DNA from: Mycobacterium intracellulare ATCC 13950
GTDB lineage: Bacteria; Actinomycetota; Actinomycetes; Mycobacteriales; Mycobacteriaceae
Direction: 5' to 3'
Assembly (NCBI RefSeq): GCF_000277125.1
Contig: NC_016946.1
Span: forward strand, 3,720,001 to 3,784,000
Length of the DNA: 64,000 nucleotides
Shown: piece after piece, positions 9,254 through 16,923 of the stretch
Numbering within the stretch: position 1 is the stretch's first letter
Layout: the number at the start of each line of letters is the position of its first letter
Notes under the pieces: model-generated
What the model was told of the DNA's origin: nothing
The model's database searches: none
The model's input: the letters and a program-made list of their open reading frames with translations, nothing else
Program-made: the position numbers and the translations under genes

Positions 9254-10257
9254 TGCGCTAAGCCTTCCTGCGATACGAACGCCTCGGGATAGAACTGCTT
9301 GGCCCACTGGCGAATTGCCGTGAATCCCTCGTACTCGTCGGGGGCCAGTGCGGGTGGATCCGAATACCGTTGGTGCTGCCAGATTTCGATGTCCTGGGTG
9401 AACTGGCGGATCACTTCCTGGCCGAATTCGTCCGCCTTGCGCTCGGCGCGTTCCGAATCGCCGCCCGGCGCGCGGCCGATGTAGACCATGAACCGGACGT
9501 CGGAGGTGCGCTCGTCCACCGGGGTGATCGCGGAGATGGTGCGGTTGTCGATCATCCCCCAGCTCTTGGTCACCGCGATGCCCAGGCCGCCGTTGATGGC
9601 CTGCACGCCGCTGTTGACGTCCTCGATCAACTGGGCGTCGTCGCCCTCGAAGGTGATGGTGAAATCGACGTACGACACCGGCTCGGCGAAGTCGTGGCGG
9701 GTGAACACCGGCACGATCGGGGTCTTGTGCACGAACTTGAAGTGCGCGAAGTCCACCCCGTTTTCCAGCACGTACTGCGGGTGCATTTCCAGGGTTTCGC
9801 GGTACAGCCGCTGCTGCGGGTAGTAATCGTCGGCGCTGCTGCCGTCGTCGAAGGCGGCGAACACATCCGGCGGCTCGAAGTACGGTTCGCGGCGCTCGAC
9901 GTCGTGCCAGATGTAGACCGACGCGTTGCGTTCGACCACCGGGTAGGTGCGCATGCGCCGGCCGCGGTTGGGGCGGTCCTGGTACGGGATGCAGACGTTG
10001 CGCCCGTCGGTGCTCCACTGCCAGCCGTGGAACGGGCACTGCAGCACCTCGCCGACGACGGTGCCGCCGTACCCCAGGTGCGCCCCGAGGTGCTCGCAGT
10101 AGGCGTTCATCACGGTGAGTTGGCCCGATTCCGCGCGCCAGGCGACCATCTCGGAGTCGAAGTACTTTATCTTGTGCACGTCGCCGACGCCGATCTCGTC
10201 GGACCAGGCGACCTGGAACCAACCGGTCGGCTTCATCGACAACGGCGGCTTAGCCAT
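9250..10257 (-). CDS. Rieske non-haem iron oxygenase
   Basis: This is an oxygenase alpha-subunit-like protein of 335 residues. The Rieske cluster ligands are visible as C54-x-H56 and C74-x2-H77. A DFAHFKFVH segment follows, fitting the mononuclear iron site. The overall shape recalls KshA-type oxygenases of steroid catabolism, but steroid specificity is not shown. I chose ATG 10257, which places the Rieske domain at the expected distance; an upstream in-frame start at 10377 would add 40 unlikely residues. It is coupled to the DapB-like gene and diverges from a TetR gene. It needs a reductase; the one at 11033-12109 is the nearest candidate. Confidence 0.82.
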   Translation of the reverse strand: MAKPPLSMKPTGWFQVAWSDEIGVGDVHKIKYFDSEMVAWRAESGQLTVMNAYCEHLGAHLGYGGTVVGEVLQCPFHGWQWSTDGRNVCIPYQDRPNRGRRMRTYPVVERNASVYIWHDVERREPYFEPPDVFAAFDDGSSADDYYPQQRLYRETLEMHPQYVLENGVDFAHFKFVHKTPIVPVFTRHDFAEPVSYVDFTITFEGDDAQLIEDVNSGVQAINGGLGIAVTKSWGMIDNRTISAITPVDERTSDVRFMVYIGRAPGGDSERAERKADEFGQEVIRQFTQDIEIWQHQRYSDPPALAPDEYEGFTAIRQWAKQFYPEAFVSQEGLAQ

Positions 10258-10284
10258 CGAACCCTGCCATGTGAGCTGCCCTCC

Positions 10285-10329
10285 CTCGGGTACGAATATA
10301 AGCCGCGCCCCGAGAAAATCAAAGTACCC
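10285..10329. promoter_or_regulatory. Divergent promoter region, Rieske operon / TetR gene
   Basis: The 119-bp divergent region holds two interleaved inverted repeats. CTCGGG at 10285-10290 pairs with CCCGAG at 10308-10313, and GGGTAC at 10288-10293 pairs with GTACCC at 10324-10329. An AT-rich GAATATAA lies between. These are possible TetR sites, but the spacings are long. Confidence 0.25.
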
Positions 10330-10376
10330 TCTATGAAACGTCGGCGGCCTGCCCGCCCGATGGATAAGATCACCCA

Positions 10377-11027
10377 ATGACCCCTCAGACCAGCGGAGCC
10401 GGGATCGCGGGCCGGCGCCCGAACCGGCGGGGCCATGCGACTCGCGAAAGCATGCTCGAGGCCGCGCTGCGCTCGCTGGCCTCCGGCGAGCCGGGCTCGG
10501 TATCGGCCAACCGCATCGCCAAGGACATCGGCGCCACCTGGGGCGCGGTGCAGTACCAGTTCGGCGACACCGACGGGTTCTGGGCCGCGGTGCTGCACCG
10601 CACCGCCGAACGCCGCGCCGCGACGTTCTCGACGCTGTCGGCCCCGATCTCGCCGGACGCCCCGCTGCGCGAACGCGTCGGCGCCATCATCGACACCCTC
10701 TACACCGGCCTGGCATCGGCCGATTCGCGCGCGATCGAGAACCTGCGCGCGGCGTTGCCCCGCGATCCCGACGAGCTCGAACGCCTCTATCCGCGCACGG
10801 CCGCCGAGCTGTTTTCCTGGGGCAAGAGCTGGCTGGAGACCTGCCAGCAGGCCTTCGCCGGTCTGGCCGTCGACCCCGACCGGGTCCGCGAGGTGGCCGC
10901 CCTGATCCCCGGCGCGATGCGTGGCCTGGTGTCCGAGCGCCAGCTGGGCTCCTACGCCGACCTCGACATGGCGCGCCGGGGCCTGACCAACGCGCTGGCC
11001 GCCTACCTGGAGCCGTCCCGGCCGTAA
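10377..11027 (+). CDS. TetR/AcrR family transcriptional regulator
   Basis: The 216-residue protein has a TetR-type helix-turn-helix in its first 60 residues (RESMLEAALRSL...SVSANRIAKDIGATWGAVQYQFGDTDGFWAAVL). A helical ligand-binding domain follows. It diverges from the Rieske oxygenase/DapB-like operon and converges on the flavoreductase gene, leaving only a 5-bp gap. It is the natural candidate repressor for the oxygenase operon and perhaps for the wider cluster. The ligand is unknown. Confidence 0.82.
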   Translation: MTPQTSGAGIAGRRPNRRGHATRESMLEAALRSLASGEPGSVSANRIAKDIGATWGAVQYQFGDTDGFWAAVLHRTAERRAATFSTLSAPISPDAPLRERVGAIIDTLYTGLASADSRAIENLRAALPRDPDELERLYPRTAAELFSWGKSWLETCQQAFAGLAVDPDRVREVAALIPGAMRGLVSERQLGSYADLDMARRGLTNALAAYLEPSRP

Positions 11028-11032
11028 CCGGC

Positions 11033-12109
11033 TCAGGCGTCGATGACCACCCGATCGCCGCCGGCCCGCGACACGCACACCAGCATGCCGTCGTCCCCGG
11101 GCGAGGCACGGCCGCGGTGATCCACCTGCCCGGCAAGCACTTTGACCCGGCACGTGCCGCAGAACCCCTGCCGGCACGAGTAGGGCGTCGTCGGGTCGCG
11201 GTCCAGCATGACGTCCAGCGCCGTGCGGTTGGCCGGCACCGCGAGCACCCGCCGGGAGCGCGCGAGCTCGAGTTCGAACGGAACCCCGTCGACAACGGGC
11301 GCCGGGCTGAACCGCTCGTAATGCAGTGGCGCCCCGGCATATTGGTCGCGGGCGATCCGCACGGCCTCGAGCATGGCGCTCGGGCCGCACACGTAGACGG
11401 CGGTCGCCGGGCCGGCGCCGGCCAGCAGTTCCGCCACGCTCGGGAAGCGGCCGTGCTCGTCGTCTGCCCACACCGTCACCCGGTCCGGGTCCACCGACAC
11501 CACCTCGTCGAGCAGAGGCATGTACTCGCGGCTGCGCCCGGTATAGATTGCGCGCCAATCGATCCCGCGCTGCGCGGCCGCGCGGATCATCGGCAGGATG
11601 GGGGTCACGCCGATGCCGCCGATGACGAACAACACGTCGCGCTCGGCGGTGCCGAGATAGAACGCGTTGCGCGGGCCTTCGAATTCGCACGTGTCGCCCA
11701 CGCCGAAAGCCTCGTGCATCTCGATGGATCCGCCGCCGCCGCCGGCGATGCGGCGCACCGCGATGCGGTAGTCGGTGCGCCGCCCGGGCGGACCGCACAG
11801 CGAGTACTGCCGGCGCCGGCCGGAGGGCAACAGGACGTCGATGTGCCCGCCGGGCGTCCAGGAGGGAAGCAGCCCGCCGTCGGGGTCGGCCAACGTCAGC
11901 GCGACGACATCGGGCGCGACGAGCTCGCGTTGGGTCACGACCGCGGTCAGCGTGCGCTGCACCGGCTTCACCCGCGAGGGTTCCCACCGCGACACCGAGG
12001 CGAATCCCTCGAACACCGCCCGCACACCCCACAGCAACGACCCGAAGCGGTCGTGGGCGCGCCGGCCGTACAGGTCGGCGGGCCTGCTGGCCCAAATGCT
12101 TTCCGGCAC
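11033..12109 (-). CDS. Flavin/[2Fe-2S] oxygenase reductase (PDR/VanB type)
   Basis: This 358-residue reductase has a ferredoxin-reductase FAD/FMN domain (RQYSLCG), an NAD domain (VIGGIGVTPILPMI) and a C-terminal plant-type [2Fe-2S] domain with C-x4-C-x2-C (SCRQGFCGTC) and a final Cys near LVCVS. It would pass electrons from NAD(P)H to an oxygenase such as the nearby Rieske protein or to a partner in its own operon. GTG 12109 is preceded by a strong AGGGGGA Shine-Dalgarno at the end of the upstream gene. It is the third gene of an operon with the hydrolase-SDR fusion and the PF10118 protein; Rv2776c is the likely M. tuberculosis counterpart. Confidence 0.85.
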   Translation of the reverse strand: MPESIWASRPADLYGRRAHDRFGSLLWGVRAVFEGFASVSRWEPSRVKPVQRTLTAVVTQRELVAPDVVALTLADPDGGLLPSWTPGGHIDVLLPSGRRRQYSLCGPPGRRTDYRIAVRRIAGGGGGSIEMHEAFGVGDTCEFEGPRNAFYLGTAERDVLFVIGGIGVTPILPMIRAAAQRGIDWRAIYTGRSREYMPLLDEVVSVDPDRVTVWADDEHGRFPSVAELLAGAGPATAVYVCGPSAMLEAVRIARDQYAGAPLHYERFSPAPVVDGVPFELELARSRRVLAVPANRTALDVMLDRDPTTPYSCRQGFCGTCRVKVLAGQVDHRGRASPGDDGMLVCVSRAGGDRVVIDA

Positions 12110-12117
12110 CGGTCCCC

Positions 12118-13869
12118 CTAGGTCTGCCGAATGTCCAACCGCGCGAACAGCCGGACCGCCCCCGGGCTGATGCGTCGCATCGCGTAGCCGATCCTGGATT
12201 CGGCGGCGATCGGCAGCACCGCCGGTCCGGTCTTGACGGCCTTCACGATCGCCTTGGCGGTCGCCTCGGGGGTGAAGTTGCGGCGCCGGTAGGCGGCGTC
12301 GGCCTTGCCCCGCGCCCGCTCCTGCTGCTCGGCGCTCATCCCGGCGTAGATGGTGCTCTTGGCGATGTTGGTGTTGACGAAGCCCGGGCACACCGCGGTG
12401 ACGCTGATGCCCTCGTCGGCGAAGTCGGCGCGCAACGATTCGCTGAGCGCCAGCACCGCCGCCTTGGTGGTGCTGTAGGCGACCATCGACTTCGACGGCA
12501 GGAAGGCCGCGGCCGAGGCCACGTTGATGATCGTTCCGCCCTCGCCGCGCTCGACCATCTGCGCACCGAACGCCCGGCTGCCGGAGATGACGCCGCCGAC
12601 GTTGACCCCCATGATGTTTTCCCAATTCGCCGAGCTGGTCTCCAGGAAGCGGCCCGCCATCCCGATGCCGGCGTTGTTCACCAGGATGTCGACCACACCG
12701 TGCTCGTTACGCACTTGTGTGGCAAGGTCGTTCATCGCGGCCTCGTCGCTGACGTCGACCTGGTAGACCGCGGCCTCGGCGCACGCGGCGCGGACCGCGT
12801 CGGCGGTCTCGTCGGCGGCCGTCCGATCGCGGTCGGCCAGCACGATTTTGCGGGCGCCGCGCCGGGCCAGCTCCACCGCGGTGGCCCTGCCGATCCCGGC
12901 ACCGGCGCCGGTGACCAGGGCGAGCTTGCCGCGCACCTCTCCCCGTTCGCCGCGCGACTCGACCGCGGGGGGCGCACCGGCGACGGTCCGGTCGACCCAC
13001 TCGGCGGTCAGCCGGGCGACGACGTCGGGGCGCGAGGTCACCACCCAGTGCCCGCCCTCGATCGCGATCACCCTGGCGCCCTGAGGAATTGCGCCGGTGA
13101 AGCGCTGCAGTGCGGGGGTGACGAAGACGTCCCGCCGCGGAACCACCGTCTGGACCGCGACGGAGGTCTCGGGGAGTTGCGGGCCCGGCGCCAGCATGGG
13201 CGCGGGCATGTTCTGCCGGTACAGGTTGAGCCCGTTGACATAATCGGTGAGCGACCGCCTGGTGTCGTGGCGCTGGCTGCGGGTGCTGGAGCGGCCGATG
13301 CGCTCAAGGGCCTCAATGACTTTCACGCCGACGTGCGAGCGAAACGACAGCTCGGGCACCCCCGGGCACAAGAAGAAGCCGATGTAGCCCGAGGAGATCA
13401 GCTGCCTGGCGACCTGGGCCACGGCCCGTGGGGTGCGCGCGGACCGCAGAAACGCCCCCGCGTACTGCAGGTGCGGGCCCGAGATCGACGTGAACGAGGC
13501 CACCCTGGGCATCACCGAGTCGTCGGTGACCGCCGCCCAGGCCTGGATCGAGCCCCAGTCGTGGCCCAGCAGGTGGACCCGCTCGACGCCCAGGCTGTCG
13601 ATGACCGCCTCGATGTCGGAGACGAGCTGCGCGAACCGGTACCCGGAAGGCTCTGCGGGAGAAGATGATTCACCGGCCCCGCGCACGTCGTAGGCGACGA
13701 AGTTGTAGGGTCGGCCGGCCAGCTCGCCGGCGACGCCGTCCCACACGTGGTGGTTGTCCGGGAAGCCGTGGATCGCCAGGATGGTCGGGCGCGCCGGGTC
13801 GATGTCGGTGTAGCGGTGCACGGCCAGCGTGACGCCGTCGCTGGCGGTGATGCGAGACGTGGTGCCCAT
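12118..13869 (-). CDS. Alpha/beta hydrolase-SDR fusion (EphD-like)
   Basis: This 583-residue protein joins two enzymes. Residues 1 to about 290 form an epoxide-hydrolase-type alpha/beta hydrolase, with HGFPD at 34-38 and nucleophile motif GHDWGS at 102-107 (Asp104). From about 305 there is a short-chain dehydrogenase with TGAGAGIGRA, NNAGIG and the catalytic YSTTK. The same fusion is known in mycobacteria as EphD, implicated in mycolic-acid metabolism. It could open an epoxide and oxidise the resulting alcohol. The gene starts 3 bp after the PF10118 gene and is followed by the reductase. Confidence 0.82.
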   Translation of the reverse strand: MGTTSRITASDGVTLAVHRYTDIDPARPTILAIHGFPDNHHVWDGVAGELAGRPYNFVAYDVRGAGESSSPAEPSGYRFAQLVSDIEAVIDSLGVERVHLLGHDWGSIQAWAAVTDDSVMPRVASFTSISGPHLQYAGAFLRSARTPRAVAQVARQLISSGYIGFFLCPGVPELSFRSHVGVKVIEALERIGRSSTRSQRHDTRRSLTDYVNGLNLYRQNMPAPMLAPGPQLPETSVAVQTVVPRRDVFVTPALQRFTGAIPQGARVIAIEGGHWVVTSRPDVVARLTAEWVDRTVAGAPPAVESRGERGEVRGKLALVTGAGAGIGRATAVELARRGARKIVLADRDRTAADETADAVRAACAEAAVYQVDVSDEAAMNDLATQVRNEHGVVDILVNNAGIGMAGRFLETSSANWENIMGVNVGGVISGSRAFGAQMVERGEGGTIINVASAAAFLPSKSMVAYSTTKAAVLALSESLRADFADEGISVTAVCPGFVNTNIAKSTIYAGMSAEQQERARGKADAAYRRRNFTPEATAKAIVKAVKTGPAVLPIAAESRIGYAMRRISPGAVRLFARLDIRQT

Positions 13870-13872
13870 CGG

Positions 13873-14781
13873 TCAGTGCGAGGCCCGCGCGGCCGGTGAG
13901 ACGGCCAGGTAGTCCACGGCCAGTCCCAGCCCGCCGAGCTGCGAGGGGTGGAAGCCCGGGCGGTAGTAGTTCCCGATCGCGCGCACGAATCGCAGTGGCC
14001 CGGGCACCAATCCGCGGCGCGCGGCGGCGAAGTAGTCCCGCCAGCGCGGCTTGGCGCCCGGCGGCAGGTAGGGATCCAGCGAGTACAGGAACCGCACGCC
14101 GCGAATCCACAACAGCAGCATGGCGGGCGACACGACCAGCTGGGCGCGGACCTGCCGCCAGTGGCCGGCCCGCAGATGCTTCATGGTGTCGAAGGCCACC
14201 GCCTTGTGTTCGACTTCCTCGGCGCCGTGCCAGCGCAGCATGTCCAGCATCACCGGATCGGTGCCGATCGCGTCGTGGGCCGGCGAATTCAGGATCCACT
14301 CGCCCAGGATGGCGGTGTAGTGCTCGATGGCGGAGACCACGGACACCTGCTCGAGCAGCCAGCTGTGCTGGCGGCGCTCGCTCCAGTGGGGCCGCGGGCC
14401 GAGCAGCTTGTCGAACAGCCACTTGATCTGGCCGGTATAGGGGGTCAGGTCGATGCCCCGCGCGGCGAAGTGGGCGAGCACGCCGGCGTGCGCCTGGGAG
14501 TGCACCGCCTCCTGCCCGATGAATCCCTGGACGTCGAGCCGCAGCTGATCGTCTTTGATCAGCGGCAGGGTCTTCTTGAACACGTCGACGAAGAACTCCT
14601 CGCCCGCGGGCAGCAGCAGGTGCAGCACGTTGAGGACGTGGGTGGAGAACGGCTCGCCGGGCACGTAATGGAACGGCAGTGCCGCCCAATCGAAGTGCAC
14701 GTCGCGCGCCTCGAGGACCAGCCGTTCGTGGTCGAGCGACGCGTCGTGCGGACCCGCCGCCTGGTCGTCAACGGTCAGCAT
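13873..14781 (-). CDS. PF10118-type metal-dependent hydrolase family protein
   Basis: The 302-residue product belongs to the predicted metal-dependent hydrolase family PF10118. It shows repeated Glu/His motifs on helices, such as GQEAVHSQAH near 90 and GAEEVEHKAVAFD near 195, a ferritin-like di-metal arrangement. One hydrophobic helix occurs near 225-240. The reaction is not established for the family. It leads the three-gene operon with the hydrolase-SDR fusion and the reductase, so a di-iron oxygenase role fed by that reductase is conceivable, but this is inference. Confidence 0.7.
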   Translation of the reverse strand: MLTVDDQAAGPHDASLDHERLVLEARDVHFDWAALPFHYVPGEPFSTHVLNVLHLLLPAGEEFFVDVFKKTLPLIKDDQLRLDVQGFIGQEAVHSQAHAGVLAHFAARGIDLTPYTGQIKWLFDKLLGPRPHWSERRQHSWLLEQVSVVSAIEHYTAILGEWILNSPAHDAIGTDPVMLDMLRWHGAEEVEHKAVAFDTMKHLRAGHWRQVRAQLVVSPAMLLLWIRGVRFLYSLDPYLPPGAKPRWRDYFAAARRGLVPGPLRFVRAIGNYYRPGFHPSQLGGLGLAVDYLAVSPAARASH

Positions 14782-14822
14782 TATTGCCCCCTACCTCGGC
14801 GTTTCCGACGCCGCGCGCTGCC

Positions 14823-14851
14823 AGTATAGTTGCGCAACCAAGTATGCGGAA
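14823..14851 (-). promoter_or_regulatory. Promoter with GTTGCGCAAC operator in the spacer
   Basis: Upstream of the PF10118 gene, the minus strand has a good -10 TATACT (14823-14828) and a weak -35 TTCCGC (14846-14851), 17 bp apart. The perfect 10-bp palindrome GTTGCGCAAC (14829-14838) fills part of the spacer. A repressor bound there would block the three-gene operon. The gene start at 14781 is about 35 nt downstream of the predicted transcription start. Confidence 0.45.
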
Positions 14852-14883
14852 CCGGCGGTACCGGGTTTTGTCCCGGCCGGTGT

Positions 14884-16341
14884 CTAGGGCGCGACCGGGC
14901 GCAGGTCGTAGGATCCCGGATCGGTGTTGGCCAGCATGGCGCGATGCGCGGCCGGGGTGAACGGCCACACCTCGGGCACCCCGTCCTTGTTGAGATACCA
15001 GCTGTCACAGCCGGTGGTCCACACGGTGTTCGGCATCGCGGCCCGCAGCCGGGCGTTGAAGCTGTCGGTCGCCGAGCGTGTCGGTTCGACGGTGTCGAAT
15101 TCCCCTCGGCGCCAACGCTGGATCCACCCCAGGATGTGATCGGCCTGCGATTCGGCGACGGTCGTGAGCGCCAGGTTGCCGACCGGGCTGTGCGGCCCCA
15201 GCATCATGAAGAAGTTGGGGAAACCCGGCATCGCGACGGTCTGATAGGCACGCGGCCCGTCGCGCCACACGTCGTCGGCGGCGATGCCGTCGCGGCCGAT
15301 CAGCCGCATCGGCCGAAAGAACGCGTGGGTGTCGAAGCCGGTGGCGAGCACGATGATGTCGACGTCGTGCAGGACGCCGTCGTCGGTCACGATGCCGCGC
15401 CGCTCCACGTGGTCGATGCCGGCGGTGACCAGGTCGACGTCGTCGCGCTGCATTGCGCGGTAGAAGCCGCCCGACATCACCAGCCGTTTGCACATCGGCG
15501 TGTAGTCGGGGGTCAGCGCCCGGCGCAGTTCGGGGTCGCGGACCTCGCGGAGGCTGGCGCGGCACAGCGCGCCCATGATCTTTCGGCGCACGCCGGGCTT
15601 GGTCAGCCCCACCGCGAAGAGGTCGAACACCATGCTGTAGCCGCGGTACGCCCCCCGGTCCAGCCACGGAAACCGGTTGCGGGTGATGCCGGTCAACCGG
15701 GTGTAGCGGGGGTTGGGCAGCTTGAGCACCCACTGCGCCGTGCGCTGGAACAACATGACCCTGCCCGCCACGCCGGCCAGGCCGCAGACGAGTTGCACCC
15801 CCGTGGACCCGTTGCCGACGATCGCGATCCGCCGGCCGGCCAGCTCGACGGAATGGTCCCAGCGCGCCGAGTGAAAGACGTGGCCGCCGAAGTCGTCCAG
15901 GCCGGCGATCGACGGCATCCGGGGATGGTGCAACACGCCGGTGGCCGTGATCAAAAAGTCCGCCGCGCACTGTTCTCCGGCGGCGGTGCGCAGGGACCAG
16001 CGCCCGTTCTCGAAACGGGCGTCGGTGATTTCGGTGCCGAACCGGATGCGGTCCCGCAGGCCGAACCGGTCCGCGATTTTCCGGAAGTAGTCCTGGATTT
16101 CACCGCCCGGTGAGAACATGTGCGACCAGTGCGGGTTGGTGGCGAACGTGTACTGGTAGACCCGGGACGGTATGTCGCAGGTCAGGCCCGGATAGGTGTT
16201 GTCGCGCCAGGTGCCGCCCACCTCGTCAGCCTTTTCGAAGATCGTCACATCGGTAATGCCGCTGCGCAGCAACGCAATTGCGACGCACAGCCCGGACATG
16301 CCCGCTCCGACGACCGCTACGGCGGGATCGCGTCGCGTCAT
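14884..16341 (-). CDS. FAD-dependent Baeyer-Villiger-type monooxygenase
   Basis: The 485-residue flavoprotein has an FAD Rossmann motif (VGAGMSGL at 11-18), GGTW, a second NADPH Rossmann motif (IVGNGSTG) and the BVMO fingerprint FGGHVFHSARWD at 151-162. It should insert oxygen next to a ketone or oxidise a soft heteroatom, like EtaA-family enzymes. ATG 16341 starts directly before the FAD motif; longer reading frames upstream run into the SRPBCC gene. It is 22 bp downstream of that gene and probably cotranscribed. The substrate is unknown. Confidence 0.85.
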   Translation of the reverse strand: MTRRDPAVAVVGAGMSGLCVAIALLRSGITDVTIFEKADEVGGTWRDNTYPGLTCDIPSRVYQYTFATNPHWSHMFSPGGEIQDYFRKIADRFGLRDRIRFGTEITDARFENGRWSLRTAAGEQCAADFLITATGVLHHPRMPSIAGLDDFGGHVFHSARWDHSVELAGRRIAIVGNGSTGVQLVCGLAGVAGRVMLFQRTAQWVLKLPNPRYTRLTGITRNRFPWLDRGAYRGYSMVFDLFAVGLTKPGVRRKIMGALCRASLREVRDPELRRALTPDYTPMCKRLVMSGGFYRAMQRDDVDLVTAGIDHVERRGIVTDDGVLHDVDIIVLATGFDTHAFFRPMRLIGRDGIAADDVWRDGPRAYQTVAMPGFPNFFMMLGPHSPVGNLALTTVAESQADHILGWIQRWRRGEFDTVEPTRSATDSFNARLRAAMPNTVWTTGCDSWYLNKDGVPEVWPFTPAAHRAMLANTDPGSYDLRPVAP

Positions 16342-16363
16342 CGGAACTCCCGCGGCTCTTCGG

Positions 16364-16825
16364 CTACTCGGTTTCGGCGCGCTGCTTGAGGCGCTGCAGG
16401 GTGAGCCGGATGTGCTCGGTGTTGGCGGCCACCCGATCGCTGACGCCGGTGGCCTTGCCGGCGACCTTGCGGAACCACCCGGGCCGGCGGTCCCAGGTGC
16501 TCTCGGTGACCTCGCAGCCGCCGTCCGCCGCGACGATGTCGTACTGCCAGCGGGCGACGGGAAGGATGCTGTAGCGCACGTCGAAGGCGAAGCGGCGGCC
16601 CGGTTCGGCGTCGGTGACGGTGCATCTGGTGCTCCAGCGCCGGCCGCGGTTCTCGTTGTGGCCCGCGAAAACCGCGCCCGGGGCGACCGCCTCACCCTTG
16701 CGCCACTGCATCGCCACCGCCTCCTCGGCCAGCGAAGCCAGGGTGGGCAGGTGGGTGATGAGCCGGTACACCACGTCGGGGCGGGCGTCGATCTGCACGG
16801 TGGCCGAAACGCACGGGGCGGTCAT
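16364..16825 (-). CDS. SRPBCC (polyketide cyclase-like) protein
   Basis: This 153-residue START/SRPBCC-fold protein has the usual pattern: IDARPDVVYRLITHLPTLASLAEEA at the start, a central beta sheet and a long C-terminal helix. Such proteins bind hydrophobic ligands. ATG 16825 gives the standard start; an upstream start at 16861 adds an unconvincing peptide. It precedes the monooxygenase in an operon and matches Rv2778c in size and position, next to ald. Confidence 0.72.
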   Translation of the reverse strand: MTAPCVSATVQIDARPDVVYRLITHLPTLASLAEEAVAMQWRKGEAVAPGAVFAGHNENRGRRWSTRCTVTDAEPGRRFAFDVRYSILPVARWQYDIVAADGGCEVTESTWDRRPGWFRKVAGKATGVSDRVAANTEHIRLTLQRLKQRAETE

Positions 16826-16874
16826 CCGCCGATCATAGCCAGCGGGCGATGCGATGCACATCGATTGCGGGCCC

Positions 16875-16891
16875 TGTGAAGTTTCTTCACA
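16875..16891. promoter_or_regulatory. Palindromic operator upstream of ald
   Basis: TGTGAAGTTTCTTCACA is a perfect 7-bp inverted repeat with a 3-bp centre, 33 bp before the ald start. It is flanked by the weaker outer pair TCGATT (16861-16866) and AATCGA (16891-16896). In M. tuberculosis the Lrp-family regulator AldR binds upstream of ald; whether this exact sequence is its site is not known to me. Confidence 0.5.
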
Positions 16892-16923
16892 ATCGAAAGT
16901 GACTGCGCGAACGAGGGGCGATC

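Noticed and set aside
10233..12095. 620-codon minus-strand frame across the TetR gene
   Set aside because: It is out of frame with the reductase and antisense to the TetR gene; both have clear domains.
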